Positions 24,175 to 34,835 of a stretch of 64,000 nt of DNA are shown piece by piece. The notes beneath the pieces are model-generated. The model was not told where the DNA came from and did not search any database. It saw only the letters and a program-made list of their open reading frames with translations. The stretch is taken from NCBI GenBank assembly GCA_030386875.1, contig CM059576.1, positions 13,768,058-13,832,057 on the forward strand, in the 5' to 3' direction. Each line of letters opens with the position of its first letter. The stretch's first letter is position 1. The translations under genes were made by a program, and so were the position numbers. This DNA is from Morinoia aosen (lineage: Eukaryota > Arthropoda > Malacostraca > Amphipoda > Talitridae).

Positions 24175-25626
24175 GGGAACCATTTTGATGAACTGGTCAA
24201 CTTTGGTTCTATTGGACGTACGTCTATGAAAATTTGCAGACTACTATATCTCCACATTTGTAACAACTTATCTTGAACAAAAATTTTTCATAAGGCCATA
24301 GAAAATTTTTTATTTGAAAAAAAAAAAATTATATATATACATATATTATTCATTACATCTTCGAAATTTACAAAGCTAGAGCAATGCGGTTTGTTGCATT
24401 TGAAAGTCAAACGTGCGCTCTATCCATAATACGGAAGGAATTTTTGATTTATTTCATTCCGAATTTATATGAATTTTTTTGTCAGAGTCTCAATGCAAAA
24501 GTTATAATTTTAGGGTAAAAAAGTCTACGGAAATCTTTCCAGAAAAAATTTTGGAAATCCCCCCGTAATATAGATAGAGCACATATGTCACTTTCGAATG
24601 CAACAAACCGCATTGCTCTAGCTTTGTAAACTTCGAAGATGTAATGACAAACGTCTTGATAAGTTACTTTTTTTATAAAACCTATTTTTAAGAAACAAAA
24701 TGCTTCTCCTCCTACATTTTTTGAGCTACAGTGATGATTTTGGTATCATTGGATGCAGAAAAACAAGGGCTTTAAAATGTATTGAGAAGTTTTTCAAAAT
24801 TCATTCTTGTTTCAAAGTTATGACGTCATAAATTTGAATTTTCTTGAGAATATTTTGATTTTTTTCTTTTTAATTTTTTAAATTTTTATATTGGAAATTT
24901 GAGGAAAAGCATTCAAGTTTTTGGAATGTCCACGTTATTCTGCATCCAATGATACCAAAATCATTACTGTAGCTCAAAAACTATCAGAGCAAAAGCATTT
25001 AGAAACCCCCCCCCAAATGTCGTTTTCTATGATTTCCCATTTTCTTTTCAAGAAAATCGCATTTTGTCATGAATGATAAATGATTCTAAATTGTATTTCC
25101 TATCAGTATACCAAATTTCATTGCTCTAAATTCAATAATAAAAAAAATATTCAGATGGGGGATGCTCACCTTGAGAAATATGAATGATGAAATATATATA
25201 AAAAAACAAAATGAAATTGAAAATATGGGGTTTTTTTCAATGTCCACATTAGTCTGCATCCAATTATATTAAAATCATCACTGTAGCTCAAAAACTGTAG
25301 GAGGAGAAGCATTTAGAAAACCCCCCAGAAATGTCGTTTTCTATGATTTCCCATTTTCTTTTCAAGAAAATCGCATTTTGTCATGAATGATGAATGATTC
25401 TAAATTGCATTTCCTATCAGTATACCAAATTTCATTGCTCTAGGTTCAAAAATGAAAAAAAAAGTCCGAAAGGGGGATGCTCTCTCCCTCCGGGGGGGAC
25501 GCTAGCTCTGGGATACGTTTCTGATATTTTTACAGACATTCGGGGACATATCTCAAACTCATTTAAAGCAATAAAAAAAATCGACTTTTGGACTGCAGAT
25601 GCCCCAAATGCCGTCCAATGGTTCCC
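24175..25626. mobile_element. TTAA-flanked DNA transposon nested in gag (insert 2)
   Basis: A 1452-bp insert flanked by TTAA on both sides (24171-24174 and 25627-25630), with inverted ends GGGAACCATT / AATGGTTCCC. TTAA duplication is the mark of piggyBac-type transposition. Inside there is no transposase. It holds a hairpin with arms 24351-24422 and 24573-24646 (sharing AAAGCTAGAGCAATGCGGTT), and a direct repeat (about 24940-25135 and 25246-25450, offset 315 bp). A block near 24719-24760 with GATTTTGGTATCATTGGATG recurs inverted near 24950. Gag frames on the two sides agree with a clean TTAA-target insertion. Confidence 0.85.
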
Positions 25627-26541
25627 TTAAATATTTTTAGAGCTCCTCAACTGACTTTGAGAAAGTTCAGTGACAATGAACACTGTCCTTTTTCTTTAAT
25701 TTATTTTCAGGAATCTTTTCTTAATGCTCTTCAAGCTTATCCTACTATGAGCGAGGGGCAGAAATTTATATTCTTAAAAAATCAGTTACAGGGAAGAGCC
25801 CTCAGTCTTGTTGAGGGACTTTCCAATGAGAATTGTTTCCAAGCTGCTTGGGCTTTACTCGAGCAGGAATTTTTGAACGCTGATAAGCTCGTTTCGCTTG
25901 CACTGGACGAATTAATAAATTCTCCCAGTGTCCTTAGCTTTGTAGAAATAGGGACTTTTCTTTCTAACGTTAGGTTTCGTCTACTTGAGCTCTCTAAGCT
26001 TGGTGTAGATTTCCGTAACGAGAAATCAGGCAATCTCTTGTTTTCTGCTATAATTAAAAAAAAGCTTCCAGATTTTTTCTTGTTAGAACTGCTTTGTTAT
26101 TGTAAAGCTAGTTTCTTCTCTTTAGAAATGTTTGAGAACGCGCATCATGTTCTGTCTCTTTTAGAAACTAAATCTAAACCCAAGAAATTGCTCTCCCTTC
26201 GCAATGATAGGGTGGAGGAGAAGACTCGAGCTGAAACTAAGTTTAAACCTTCTCCTGTGTCTTCTAATCTTCCTAATGTAAAAGTGTGCCGGTTTTGTAA
26301 GCAGACCGGTCACACGTCATTTTCTTGCCGTAAATTTGATACTCACGAAAAACGTGTGAAGCAAGTAGGCGAGTTGCAATTGTGTTCCGTATGTCTTAGT
26401 CACAACCATGTAGCTAAGTCTTGCCCTGCAAAAAGCAGAGGCTTGCCTTTTAATTGTTCGCTTTGCAAGGCTAATACTCACGTTAGCCCGTTATGTCCTA
26501 AGTTCGTAAGTTTTTCCTCTTTTTCCTCTTCCTCTACCTGA
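25627..26541 (+). pseudogene. Bel/Pao gag, C-terminal piece (capsid and zinc knuckles)
   Basis: Carries the DUF1759-like region typical of Bel/Pao gag (TLRKFSDNEHCPFSLIYF, then a helical region with NQLQGRALSLVEGL) followed by Cys/His motifs: CRFCKQTGHTSFSC (CX2CX4HX4C), and further CSVC..HNHVAKSC and CSLC.ANTHVSPLC repeats for nucleic-acid binding. It packages the element RNA. The frame ends at TGA 26539-26541, but the same frame continues open into the protease, so the stop separates gag from pol in one continuous frame (see the readthrough candidate). Its start is broken by nested insert 2. Confidence 0.9.
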
Positions 26542-26569
26542 CGGTTAAAGGCACGTTTTCGAATGTGCC
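26539..26569 (+). promoter_or_regulatory. candidate stop-codon readthrough signal
   Basis: The gag stop reads TGA CGG TTA. UGA followed by CGG is the nucleotide context known from readthrough stops of several plant RNA viruses (type II context). After an 8-nt spacer there is a perfect inverted repeat: arms GGCACGTT (26550-26557) and AATGTGCC (26562-26569) with one G-U pair, closing a TTCG tetraloop. Downstream coding continues in the same frame. The ATG at 26563 lies in the 3' arm, so re-initiation is an alternative. Confidence 0.45.
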
Positions 26570-27753
26570 CTGTAATCGCTCTTTCCACTAAAGTTAATAA
26601 TCTTTCTAAACGTGTGAATTTCATCATTGACACAGGGAGTCAACAAACGTTGATTGACCTGGATACTGTTAGTTCTAACAGTTTTAACGATGATTTGCAG
26701 CAAATTACTGTAAACACGGTTGGTGCCTCTGTCCCGTTACGGGGAAAGCACATTAACGTCGAGCTCGTGCTTCCTGACTGTGAGAAGCATGAGCTTGATG
26801 TTTTTGCAATGCAGAATTTGAACCTACAGATGGGGATGAAGGGTTTGCAATCTAAACTCGAGCTCCTTAAAACTAAGCTTCCTCTTTCTACTTCCTTTCC
26901 TGAAGTCGTTGATGACAATATTCACATCAACGGCATTCTAGGAGTTGATGCTCTTCTAGCTTTTCGAGTGCTTGAATTGCGAAACGTCGCAGGCTATAAA
27001 GTTATGCACGTAGCTAACGGTTTCTTACCCTTTGGGGAATTAAAATGTTATAAATCCTCTTTATTTCCTATCGTGGCTTCGGCCGCTAAAAAACAAGACA
27101 GTGGTTCGCCTTGTACTGTTGTGTCGCCTAAAAATTCTTCCCCATCTGTTGTGTCGCCTAAAAATTTTTCCCCTTCTGTTGTTTCGCCTAAAATTTCTTC
27201 CCCTTCTGTTGTTTCGCCTGAAGTTTCTTCCTCTTCTGCTGTTCTGAATGAAGTTTCTTCTTCCTTGGCTGTTGCAAATAAACGAAAAAAGCAAACAAAA
27301 AAGAGTAAATTTAGAGCTAAGCGTTATCATGGTGTGTTGGAGGCATTTTTTGAACCTCCTAAAGTCTGTTCTTCTGCATTGGATGGAACTGACTGTGATG
27401 TGCAGGCCGGTCTTGATAGACTTCTAGACTTGGAATTAATAGGGGTACCTGCTAAGGAAGTAGAGAATGATAAAGAGCTGAAAGACTTCAAAAGTAGCGT
27501 AGTTTATGACAAGGGCCACTATCATGTTCACATACCATGGAACCGTAATTTACTAGCGAAAGTTCCTCATAGTTTCAGTTTAGCGCGCTATCTAGCGCAG
27601 AAGGTTGCTGCTTTTAACTCTCGTAAGGGGATAGAGCAGCAGTATAACGATGTCTTTCAGGAACAACTCGAACTTGGTATAATTGAGCCTCTTTCTCTCG
27701 AGAATCTAGATGTGTGTGAACATAAGTGGATACCGCATAGGCCTGTCGTGTAA
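26542..27753 (+). pseudogene. Bel/Pao protease and start of reverse transcriptase
   Basis: In the same frame as gag. An aspartic protease motif, FIIDTGSQQTLID, lies about 23 residues after the ATG at 26563, followed by the flap/substrate region and GILGVDALLAF. Then comes a Ser/Pro/Val linker of 30-bp repeats (27118-27267), and the start of the RT domain with HKWIPHRPVV. The frame is stopped by TAA at 27751-27753, at a point where related RTs continue with a Lys/Arg; coding resumes in the same frame right after. The protease itself looks intact. Confidence 0.9.
27118..27267 (+). repeat. 30-bp in-frame repeat in protease-RT linker
   Basis: About five tandem 30-bp units beginning GTTGTGTCGCCTAAAAATTC, encoding a VVSPK.SSPS-type decapeptide. 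The fifth unit is degenerate. The units vary by single substitutions and stay in frame, suggesting replication slippage in a tolerant linker. Confidence 0.85.
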
Positions 27754-29091
27754 GAACACGTTACCTCTTCCAAGATACGCCCAGTGTTTAATTGCTCGCT
27801 TAAGCGAGGTAAATTGCCTAGTCTAAACGAGGCCTCATACGTAGGTCCTAACCTCATGAATGATTTGCTTGGCTTATTGGTGTATTTTTGCTCTAATTCT
27901 ATTGTTGTGTTATCTGATATTTGCAAGGCTTTCCTTCAAGTAAAGTTAGCCAAGACTTTTGACCGAAATCAATTTAGTTTTGTTCTCTTTAAGAATGGTG
28001 AATTTAAATATTTCCGCTACACAACATTGTTGTTCGGTTTTGTTGCCTCCCCTTATATCCTAAATTTCCTTCTCAAATTACATGCTAAAACTATTAGTGA
28101 TTTGGTGGTTAGAGACATCATGTCTAACAAACTATACGTTGACAATCTTGTTTTTACTACTAATAGTCCCAAGCTAGCGCTTGACACTTTTCAACGCGCG
28201 AACAAAGCTTTCAACGAAAGCGGTTTTCCTTTGCGTCAGTGGCAATCTAACAACTCTAATCTTTTGTCTCAGATTGACCCTTCTCTTTGTAGCTCCAGTG
28301 AGCACTCCAGAGTGCTGGGTTACAACTTCAATTCTTCTTCTGACTCTCTTTCCATTTCTGTAAAAAGCTTAAATCCTTCCTGTAAAACTCGTAGGAGTAT
28401 GCTGTCAGACATTGCTTCTTTGTATGATCCGTTGGGAATTCTGTTGCCGTTCTCTGTTCGAGGAAAGCTCATTTTGCGTAGATTAACACCGTTGAGACTA
28501 GGCTGGGATCAAGACGTTCCCGATGATATTTGTAAAGAATGGCGTAAATTTTGTCAGGAATTTTCTGAATTGAGTGCATTCGAGTTCCCTAGGATGAATC
28601 TTGTTGAAACTGAGAAAATTGACCTGGTAATTTTCTGTGATGCTAGTGAAAGAGCTTTTGGAACCTGTATGTACGGTGTCCAAAAAGAGCGCAGCTCACT
28701 CCTTTTCTCTAAAGTTAAAGTTTCGCCTCCTAGGCAAAGAACTCTTCCTTCTCTTGAACTTCTGGCTGTGTATCTTGCGTACCAGTGTCTTGTTTCTCTA
28801 ATGTGTGACGGCAACTTTCCCTATACGGTATCAAGTGTAACCTTTCTTACCGATTCCCAGGTTACCCTGGCTTGGTTGTTGAGTGGTAAGCCTCCTCGAA
28901 AAAATATCTCTGTCAGTAACAGAATTAAGGATATAGACAGCATGCGCCTAACGTTGGAAGGTAAAACTGCAGTTTCTTTTCACTATGAATACGTGCCTAC
29001 CATGTACAACATGGCAGACATGTTAACTCGAGGTATAAAAGCATCAAAGTTTCTCGAGAATAAAACTATGTGGTTGGCAGGTCCTGACTAG
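27754..29091 (+). pseudogene. Bel/Pao reverse transcriptase and RNase H
   Basis: Continues the protease-RT frame after the TAA. RT motif A is LSDICKAF (catalytic Asp about residue 45 counted from 27784), then TTLLFGFVASPY, and motif C reads LYVDNLVF (residues 117-124), where most RTs have two Asp; here the second is Asn (AAT, 28144-28146). The RNase H domain has VIFCDASERAFG (Asp about 286), SLELLAVYLA (Glu about 324), FLTDSQ and the NMADMLTRG end. It stops at TAG 29089-29091, where the family usually has Trp in a GP.W context. RT copies element RNA to DNA in the particle. Confidence 0.9.
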
Positions 29092-30963
29092 ATTCGTGAA
29101 GGTAAGGACCAGTGGCCCAAGGGACGCCTAGGTTGTATTCCCCATCAATTTGTGTCCTCTGCATGTATCAATGTCAATGTTGTCCCTCCGTGTGAAGCTC
29201 CTATTCTGGAGATTGAACGCTTCTCCTCCTATCCTAAATTACTAGGCACGATGGAGAAGGTATTTGAAGCTGTCGCTATTTTTCGACATGCAGATTTGGG
29301 CAATGCAAAATTGCGAGCATTCGTCTTTCTTATTTCTTCTATGCAGAGTAAATACTTTGCAGGCGAGCTCGAGGCTTTGAAAAATAAAAGTCCTCGGCCG
29401 CCGCTGTTGGTTAGAACTTTAAACCTTTTTCTTGATTCTCACGGTATCATTCGTTCTAATAGTCGTATTGCAAATGCTGAGGAATTAGACTATAACACTC
29501 GCAACCCCATCTTGCTGTCTAGTTCTTCACATTTGACCAATTTGTTAATTTCACATACCCATAAACTTCTTAACCATCAGGGGCTCGACATCACCGTTCA
29601 AAAACTTAAGCTGGACGGTTATGTCGTGCCACGCTGCAAGCGTACAGTTCGCGGCGTCTTGGCTAAATGCATTGTATGCAAGAAGCTAAACGCTAAAGCG
29701 TTTTCATATCCCGATCCTCCTGCTCTACCTGACTCTCGTACTAATTTCGTGAGGCCATTTGCCACAACTGGCATGGATTTCTCTGCCCATTTTTGGGTAT
29801 TAGACCCTTTTGGTCACAAGCAAAAGGTGTATTTACTGTTATTTACGTGTTTTCAGACTAGGGCTATTCACATTGAAGTTCTTCCTTCCATGACTCTGGA
29901 GGAATTTTGTTTCGCCTTCATTCGGTTTACGAACGAAAAGGGCATTCCTAACACTGTTTATTCTGACAGTGCTAGGACTTTCACCGCCGCTCCCGATCTT
30001 CTATCGGAAGTGCTAACTTCCTCTTTGTATGAAGAGCGCTTTCGCCCTTTTAATATTAAATTCAAAACTATCCCTATCTACAGTCCTCAATTTGGAGCGA
30101 TATGGGAACGCCTGTTTAAGTCCATAAAGGATTGCATATATAAACTTTTTGGACGGAGCACTTATTCTTATTCTTCTTTCATAACTGTCATTTCCGATAT
30201 TTCTCTCTACCTTAATCGGCGTCCTCTCTCGTACACTGAGATGGGGGACTCGATTTTACCTATAATGCCCCTTCAATTTCTTCAACTTTACCCTACATCT
30301 AATTCTCTTATTCTGTCCGATGAGCTTCCGGACTTGGAGACTGACGATGTTGAGCATCGCGAGAATTTGCTCACTCTTTTGGAGAGACGCGATGTCATGG
30401 TCGCTAAGTTCCGGGAGCTTTGGTATTCTCAGTATCTTATTTCTTTGCGAGGTCCATATCCTCTGAAATCTTTACCTTTGCAAAACAAATTCTTATCTGT
30501 GGGTCAAGTGGTACTTGTAAAACACCCTATAAAACCCAGACCATTTTGGGCCTTGGCTCGCATCAGTGCTTTGCTCCCTGGTCGCGACGGCAAGGTCCGT
30601 GTTGTAAGAATTATAAGGGCTGATAACACTGAAAGCGCCATTAAAGTCTCGTTACTGTACCCACTGGAGTTAGTTGTGACCGATCCTACTCCAGAGGAAG
30701 TGGGAGATAGCGCAGACGGGAGTGGTTCGGACGCGGAATCATACCCTCGTTCCGAGCCTCCCGCGAGGTTTGAAACTCAAAGGGGTAGTTCTACCTCTGA
30801 ACACCCTAGAGTTCAGCAGCTTAATTCTTCAACTTCTTCTGATACGGATTCTTCGGCCTTGTCCGAAGAACCCGTAGTCACTTCTGCTGACCGCCCTCAA
30901 AGGCAAGCGGCGCGTCAGCAACGTAGTAAATTGACTTATCTTATTAAGAAAGGGCATTTGTAA
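29092..30963 (+). pseudogene. Bel/Pao integrase
   Basis: Same frame again, after the TAG. A zinc-binding HHCC region lies around SHTHKLLNHQG and CIVCKK. The catalytic core has Asp in GMDFSAHF (about residue 209 from 29152), Asp in YSDSARTF (about 272) and Glu in GAIWERLF (about 319). A C-terminal basic domain with GRDGKVRVVRI is followed by a Ser/Glu-rich tail, and the frame ends with TAA at 30961-30963. All three catalytic residues are present and no stop interrupts this part. It joins element DNA to the host genome. Confidence 0.95.
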
Positions 30964-31096
30964 ACCCTTTCATTTATGTGTAATGCGTTGAAATTATTAC
31001 TTGGTCCTTTCCAGTTATGCTGGAAGGACATTGCATGTCTGTGTGTATTTCACGGAATTTTCTATGAAAACTCCGTTTTTTCTTTTGCCGGGATTG

Positions 31097-31641
31097 TGTC
31101 GTAACTCCAGCCTTGCTACTCTTTTAAGTCCCTTGCAAGTTAATCAATATCTAGCATTATCAGGGACTAGGTCATAATTAACCCTCTACTGACCTAAAAG
31201 ACTAAATATCAATTAGATATGACAAGCAGGCAATAATTGGATTGCTTCCCCTTCCTGGCGACAAATGTTTATATCGAACATCCCTAATGTGTTCGTTTAT
31301 TCGTGCGAGCTGAATCTGAAGCCACAGCAGCGGATTCGGAGCGCCCTTGACGTCGAAGCTTTCGCGGGCTGACACGTCAGAAGAAGATCATCAACGGAGT
31401 CGGCAGCACGTGCCTTTGCGTGTGACGATTTCCAAACCGGCCCTGCTTTCGGGCAGCCAAACGCCCGGATAGCCGGCTATCATTGAAGAAATGTTCCCTG
31501 AACAACTATCTTCGAAGTTCAGGTGAGCAATCTTTACTTATTGTCTTTGCTTGTCATATTATTATTTAGCACGTTGCAGAAGAGACTATGTTAAATGCCA
31601 GATAGTTCTGGAAGTTGGCGCTCTTGCCGGTAAGCGTGACA
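31097..31641 (+). repeat. 3' LTR of Bel/Pao element
   Basis: Starts TGTCGTAACTCC and ends GTAAGCGTGACA. It matches the 5' LTR over all 545 bp except C/T near base 5, T/A in ATATCT(T/A)GCATT and T/C in AACCCT(T/C)TACTG. No strong polypurine tract is visible immediately before it (preceding bases TTTTGCCGGGATTG). Confidence 0.95.
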
Positions 31642-32828
31642 CATTTACGGTGGAAAATATTTTAAACAGCCTTTGAATGTAAAAGTCGAAATCTTCCATT
31701 TTTGTAACATACAAATATCATGTTAGGCATTGTATCAACTGGATTAACTTAACCGAAGTATGCCAAATCGAATATTGGATGCTTCAAATAATTGTGATTC
31801 ATAATTTTCTGGGTATGATACATGGAGTTATTCCATCAAACGTCATCGAAAAATACTCTGCAAAATCTCGGCTAGGCAGTTGTATCAGATATCATATCAC
31901 TACTGAATTTATAATCAATACTAATCAATTTTGCGGGTATCTGCGAGATGCATTTAATGTTTGCATACTTGTTCTCTTGGTGTACTGGATAATCAAAAAT
32001 TGTTTCCACTATTATATTCACGAACATGAACAAAGATAATGTTACATTTTTATTCCTAATACTTGATATTTGATTTTTCAAGCCTCCGAATTGGTCGACA
32101 TAAATTAGTTTTCTGCAACTTTCTGACATCATCAAATTATGAACAAAATAAAAAAGTTCTATGAAAAACCGAAATACCATGTGAATATGTATCTACTCCC
32201 AAAGAAAATCAAAATTTCACAATATTTTACTATTTCTCAGCGTGTTGCATGTTCTACCATGCATACAGCCTGCCTAGTAGCTGCGTAGCGGGAGTAACTT
32301 TCCGGAGCCACTCTTCTCCTAAGTTCATTTTTTTTGTGCAACGAGTCGAATTTGTGCCTACAACGAGACCGAATAGCGAATCATTCTCGTAGGAATAACA
32401 CTAAGTCATTCATAACTGTCTCGTTCACAGGGAACAATAATGAATAACTAATACTCTTAAGGGTTTTTTGACAAAAAAAATTACCTTTTCGTAAAGCTGA
32501 AAGTTTTTTCTTTCTAATGGAGTAATTTAAGGGCCATTTAAAACAAGATAAAGGGTATAAAATTATCTTTTAATATAAAGAGTGATGTTCAGTCGGAACT
32601 TGCGTTCGTTCAGCTGCAGCCACCAGCCTCGCTGCACTACACTCCAATAGCACTCGCCAGTACGCATGGAGCTAGTTAGGTCAGCACGCTATCAATAGTA
32701 GCCTGAGGAGGGTTGTAACGCTTCTGTCGATCCATCCAGCTTAAGTTCTTTCTTCCTCCTGTAAAAGAAACAAAGTTGCATCTAATAGCTTATAATAGTT
32801 GTTTTGATTAACTAGTTGTATCATCTTG
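31642..32828. other. spacer, no gene seen
   Basis: AT-rich sequence without a recognisable domain. A GC-richer patch at about 32580-32720 could be a promoter or old repeat, but nothing specific is seen. Confidence 0.4.
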
Positions 32829-33510
32829 GGTCAAATTTTACTTTAATGTTGTCAACGATTTTCATAATTTCGTTGGTATAGATAGGTAATATAGTAAATT
32901 ATAAGACGTTTTACATGAATGACAATGTGCTCGCAAATGCTTAGTTTTCGAGTAATTTTGGTTTGAAGTTATACAAACGGCGCTCCTGAGTGGCCTTATT
33001 TGCGCAATAACAGTCATTGTTTCTGCAATAAAACGGAAGCTAACCTCTATTACAAACGTAAAGAGGTTGGGTCGTGAGGGGTAGCCACAGTTCTTTTAGT
33101 GAAAATGATAAATAAAGGTTTCTAGTTAGTGACGTTTCTTTACATGCCGCCATGGGCGCCGCCATATTGGTGTCGATGTCAACAACATTGCGATCGTCAC
33201 CCGAACGCGTGAGTTAGAAGCTTTATTTGTACTTTTCACTAAAAGAACTGTGGCTACCTCTCACGACCCAACCTCTTTACGTTTGTAATAGAGGTTAGCT
33301 TCCGTTTTCATTGCAATATCAATGACTGTTATTGCGCAAATAAGGCCATTCAGGAGCGCCGTTCGTATAACTTCAAACCTAATTACCTCGAAAACTAAGC
33401 ATTTGCGAGCACATTGTCATTCCTGTAAAACCTTCTTAAATGTGTTCCTTTATTGATTCTTTGCAACAAAATTATGAAAATCGTTGACAACATTAAAGTA
33501 AAATTTGACC
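32829..33510. mobile_element. foldback element (long imperfect palindrome)
   Basis: The left arm, about 32829-33105, is repeated as its reverse complement at about 33233-33510; for example CCACAGTTCTTTTAGTGAAA on the left and TTTTCACTAAAAGAACTGTG on the right. The arms are interrupted by a few indels. The central about 125-bp spacer is GC-richer and contains GCCGCCATATTGG. No coding is present. The transcript or single strand would fold into a hairpin of more than 250 bp. Confidence 0.85.
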
Positions 33511-34084
33511 TCATCTTGTATGGTGAAAACTTTTATAAACTGATTTTTAGGTAATATTAGTACTAAGCTAAGGGGCCAATTTCGATTTCAAGGTACTTCA
33601 AAATTATTCGACGAAATAGTTCACAAAATTTCGCCGGGCTGCTACATCTAGTTCCAATTTGCCATTGTGTCCAGGCATAAAAAAGTTCCTTGAAATTCTT
33701 CCCTGAATATGAATTATTTATATGATGTAAACTGGATAATTAGTTAGAAGTTGAATCAATGATGTAAAGACATAATTATAGCTTGTAATTCTTGCTAGAA
33801 CCAAAACTTATGTTGGAAGGCATCAGACATTCAAAACAACATAGCATTATTGAATTTTTATTCAATTTTGATATGGCACATCAACAATTTTGAAAATTTT
33901 GTTGCCATATACATGTAATAAAGAGATATTCGAGAGGTTGTAAGCAAGTGATATTATTGATATTGCAAATGAGTGCTTTTTGAGATAATAAACTACTTAA
34001 CTCTGAAGTTACGAGAATGTAAATTAGCAAGTGTATTTGTGAAGGAGAGGACAAAAGTGGATTTTCAAAGTTTTAGTGCTTGAT

Positions 34085-34835
34085 TAGTGGTAATAAGGGT
34101 AAATGTGCAGCGATGATCAGTAATCAATTTTTAACTTTCTGGTGCCTAAACATAGTTAATTAAATCAAAATAAACAAGTTTTCTTCCATGCACTTTCCAT
34201 CAGAAATGAGTATTTTACGAGTTATAGCTGCAAATGACTTACCGCAACTCTAGTGTGTGAAGCAAAAAAATTCATAAAGTGCATCGTATGGCAACACTTC
34301 AATTGAATCTCCCTTTCGATATGCTCGAATGGTCGAGCGCATTCTTGCCATCCAAGCCGAAAATTAACATACCGCTATAACTCGTTATTTTTGGGTGATA
34401 ACGTGTATTGTGTTATTAACTAAAAAATCTTGGAAGTGGGTTTAGGCTCCCCAAGCTCTGCAGGATGAGCTAATAATAAATTATGAGGTATTCAAACATA
34501 CTCTAACAGCTCAATCGCGCAAAAGATAAAACCTACCGCTCCTACTCATAAATACTCATTTGCCGCAAAAAATGTAGGGAAAAAAGTAGCTCATTTTGAT
34601 ATTACCGTAATTCAAGCAACAAAAATTGAAAAATCAATATCCGTTCATTGAATCACATTCGTCATCAAAGACGAAAATTAACATACCACTTTAATTTGTA
34701 AAATACATATTCCTGATGGAAAGTACATAGAAGAAAACTTATTTATTTCAATCTACTGAACTATGTTTAGGCATTGAAAAGTGAAAAATCAATTACTAAT
34801 CATTGCTGCACATTTACCGTAATTAGATTGACCTA
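34085..34835. mobile_element. palindromic MITE family, diverged copy 1
   Basis: The ends are inverted copies: CTTTCTGGTGCCTAAACATA near 34138 and CTATGTTTAGGCATTGAAAAG near 34768. Between them lies the family landmark order seen in the better copies at 59-60 kb: GCACTTTCC...AATGAGTATTTT...GAGTTATAG...CTTACCGCAACTC...TTCAAGCAACAAAAATT...GTCATCAAAGACG. No coding. Confidence 0.75.

Larger units (their letters stand above)
20990..31641 (+). mobile_element. Bel/Pao LTR retrotransposon (young, interrupted)
   Basis: Two 545-bp LTRs in direct orientation flank a gag-pro-RT-RNase H-integrase coding region of Bel/Pao type. Flanking bases read ACATT before the 5' LTR and CATTT after the 3' LTR, a 4-5 bp target duplication depending on where the LTR edge is drawn. 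By eye the LTRs differ at only three positions (near their starts), so insertion was recent. Despite this the interior carries two nested DNA transposons in gag and three in-frame stops. Without the nested inserts the element would be about 7.8 kb. Confidence 0.95.

Noticed and set aside
24000..25600. CRISPR-like or regulatory array from the repeated blocks
   Set aside because: The repeats are few, long, partly inverted and lie inside a TTAA-bounded transposon in a eukaryotic genome.
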